Source: Phenylobacterium sp.
Lineage (GTDB): Bacteria; Pseudomonadota; Alphaproteobacteria; Caulobacterales; Caulobacteraceae
DNA length: 41,812 bases
Direction of reading: 5' to 3'
Assembly: GCF_004299445.1 (NCBI RefSeq)
Contig: NZ_SCTC01000075.1
Location: forward strand, 1-41,812
The notes below the pieces were generated by a model, which had not been told where the DNA came from, searched no databases, and saw only the letters and a program-made list of their open reading frames with translations. The translations under genes and the position numbers were made by a program. Positions 40,861-41,812 of the stretch are shown here, piece after piece (position 1 is the first letter of the stretch; each line of letters opens with the position of its first letter).

Positions 40861-41548
40861 AGAGGGTTTCGATCGCGTCGAACTCAGGGTCCACCTCGCG
40901 GAACTTCTTCCGCATGCGCTTGATGTGGCTGTCGATGGTGCGGTCATCGACATAGACCTGATCGTCGTAGGCCGCGTCCATCAGGTTGTCGCGGCTCTTC
41001 ACGAACCCGGGGCGCTGGGCCAGCGACTGCAGGAGCAAGAACTCGGTGACGGTCAGCTTGACCGGCTTGCCTTCCCACAGGCTCTCGTGACGGGCCGGGT
41101 CCAGGGTCAGCTTGCCACGCTTCAGCGCGCGGGCCGCGACATCGGCCGCCGCCAGGGATGGCCCGGCCACGTCGTCGGTCTCGCCCCGGCCGGACCGGCG
41201 CAGCACCGCCTTCACCCGCTCGATCAGCAGGCGCTGACTGAAGGGCTTGTGCATGTAGTCGTCGGCGCCGAGGTTGAAGCCGAGGATCTCGTCGATCTCT
41301 TCGTCCTTCGACGTCAGGATGATCACGGGAATGTCCGAGGTGCGGCGCAGGCGTCGCAGCACTTCCATACCGTCCATGCGCGGCATCTTCACGTCCAGGA
41401 TCGCCACGTCCGGCGGGTCGTTTTCCAACGCCGCCAGGCCCGAGGCGCCGTCGTAGTAGGCCTTGACGGTGTGGCCGTGGCTCTCGAGGGCCAGGCTGAC
41501 CGACGTGACGATGTTTTCGTCATCGTCGACGAGGGTGATCTTCGCCAT
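40829..41548 (-). CDS. chvI: ChvI response regulator
   Basis: 239 residues, OmpR/PhoB class. The receiver domain has DDD at 8-10, the phosphorylated Asp D52 in AILDVKMPRMDG, and Lys in HKPFSQRLL. The C-terminal winged helix has TVTEFLLLQSLAQRPG and DDRTIDSHIKRMRKKFREVD (20, cited in full), with GVGYRY at the end. It controls envelope and acid-stress genes together with ChvG. It is the first gene of the operon chvI-chvG-hprK-EIIA-ptsH. Confidence 0.95.
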   Translation of the reverse strand: MAKITLVDDDENIVTSVSLALESHGHTVKAYYDGASGLAALENDPPDVAILDVKMPRMDGMEVLRRLRRTSDIPVIILTSKDEEIDEILGFNLGADDYMHKPFSQRLLIERVKAVLRRSGRGETDDVAGPSLAAADVAARALKRGKLTLDPARHESLWEGKPVKLTVTEFLLLQSLAQRPGFVKSRDNLMDAAYDDQVYVDDRTIDSHIKRMRKKFREVDPEFDAIETLYGVGYRYRES

Positions 41549-41599
41549 CTGCAGTCGGGTGCTCCTTAGACCGTTACGCGCGAGGGTATTGAGCCTTCA

Positions 41600-41622
41600 C
41601 CGTGGCCTCAATGGGGCCACGG
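41600..41622. promoter_or_regulatory. Perfect inverted repeat between chvI and the divergent gene
   Basis: ccgtggcc/ggccacgg, 8 bp exact, with a 7-base loop. It lies 52 bp upstream of the chvI start and 74 bp upstream of the divergent gene, so it may be an operator. An AT-rich stretch (cccttaaacttattc) follows at 41647-41661 and probably belongs to a promoter. No known ChvI box was identified with certainty. Confidence 0.4.
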
Positions 41623-41695
41623 CGCCGGCCTGACAAAGTCAACGTACCCTTAAACTTATTCATCGAACGTCGCTCTCTCTCGCGGGGGTGGGACT

Positions 41696-41812
41696 ATGGA
41701 CGGCTACCGGATTCACTTCGAAGTCTACATTCGCAAGATGCCGGGCGGCCCGTGGGTGCTCGATCTTGCGACCGAGAATCGCGCCGCCGCCATCCAGCAC
41801 GCTGAGGAACTG
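41696..41812 (+). CDS. Start of an unknown protein (3' end outside window)
   Basis: 39 codons are open to the last base, beginning MDGYRIHFEVYIRKMPGGPW. A G-rich ribosome site (gggggtggg) precedes the ATG, and base use by codon position is normal for this DNA. The visible part reads as two strands and a helix (ENRAAAIQHAEEL). It is divergent from chvI. The family is not recognised from this fragment. Confidence 0.6.
   Translation, partial: MDGYRIHFEVYIRKMPGGPWVLDLATENRAAAIQHAEEL

Overview
The window looks like chromosomal DNA of a Caulobacterales alphaproteobacterium (Caulobacter/Phenylobacterium type). The basis is high GC content, GC-biased third codon positions, GTG and TTG starts, the gene order chvI-chvG-hprK-EIIA(Man)-ptsH typical of alphaproteobacteria, a class II TesB pair, and intergenic palindromic repeats of a style I associate with this group. 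No rRNA, tRNA, CRISPR array, phage or insertion sequence was found. It is mostly housekeeping DNA with small accessory islands.

Layout. 0-7.6 kb: end of an AhpD-like peroxidase, a PdxR/MocR-type regulator divergent from a small membrane protein and a PNPOx-fold protein, murI with an SRPBCC protein, a membrane esterase bracketed by a murI 5' remnant, DUF805, ogt and two small unknown genes. 7.8-14.8 kb: ffh-rpsP-rimM and trmD-rplS, split by two tesB genes and two paralogous membrane proteins. 14.9-20.2 kb: enzymes and two LysR regulators, with a DsbA-family isomerase, an SDR, a GFA protein and an epimerase. 20.3-24.6 kb: leuC-(VOC)-leuD-(ABM)-leuB. 24.8-30.1 kb: a MarR-GNAT fusion, EVE protein, PEP-CTERM protein, thioesterase, asd and rarD. 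30.1-30.7 kb: two tandem copies of a transcription unit for 34-residue membrane miniproteins. 30.7-35.6 kb: serine hydrolase, pyridoxal kinase, ahcY and bioB. 35.8-37.5 kb: a YadGH-like ABC exporter. 37.5-38.0 kb: a DUF559 nuclease between inverted repeats with an SOS-type box in front. 38.0-41.5 kb: ptsH, EIIA, hprK, chvG, chvI on the minus strand, then the start of an unknown gene.

How genes work together. The ffh/rpsP/rimM/trmD/rplS block serves translation and protein targeting. leuC, leuD and leuB carry out leucine synthesis, and asd feeds the aspartate family. HPr, EIIA and HprK form a regulatory phosphotransfer branch that is translationally linked to the ChvG-ChvI envelope-stress/acid-sensing two-component system. 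Two B6-related loci are present: the PdxR-like regulator with a PNPOx-fold protein, and a pyridoxal kinase.

Most unusual structures: (1) the duplicated miniprotein cassette, whose leader and terminator are better conserved than the coding sequence; (2) the DUF559 nuclease with a perfect GAAC-N7-GAAC box between inverted copies of a palindromic repeat found elsewhere in the window; (3) a degenerate murI 5' copy that forms a direct repeat around an esterase gene; (4) a compound palindromic element in two copies whose CTAG ends supply stop codons of neighbouring genes; (5) ptsH apparently starting at CTG immediately after the stop codon of the EIIA gene. All calls come from reading the sequence; no database search was run.
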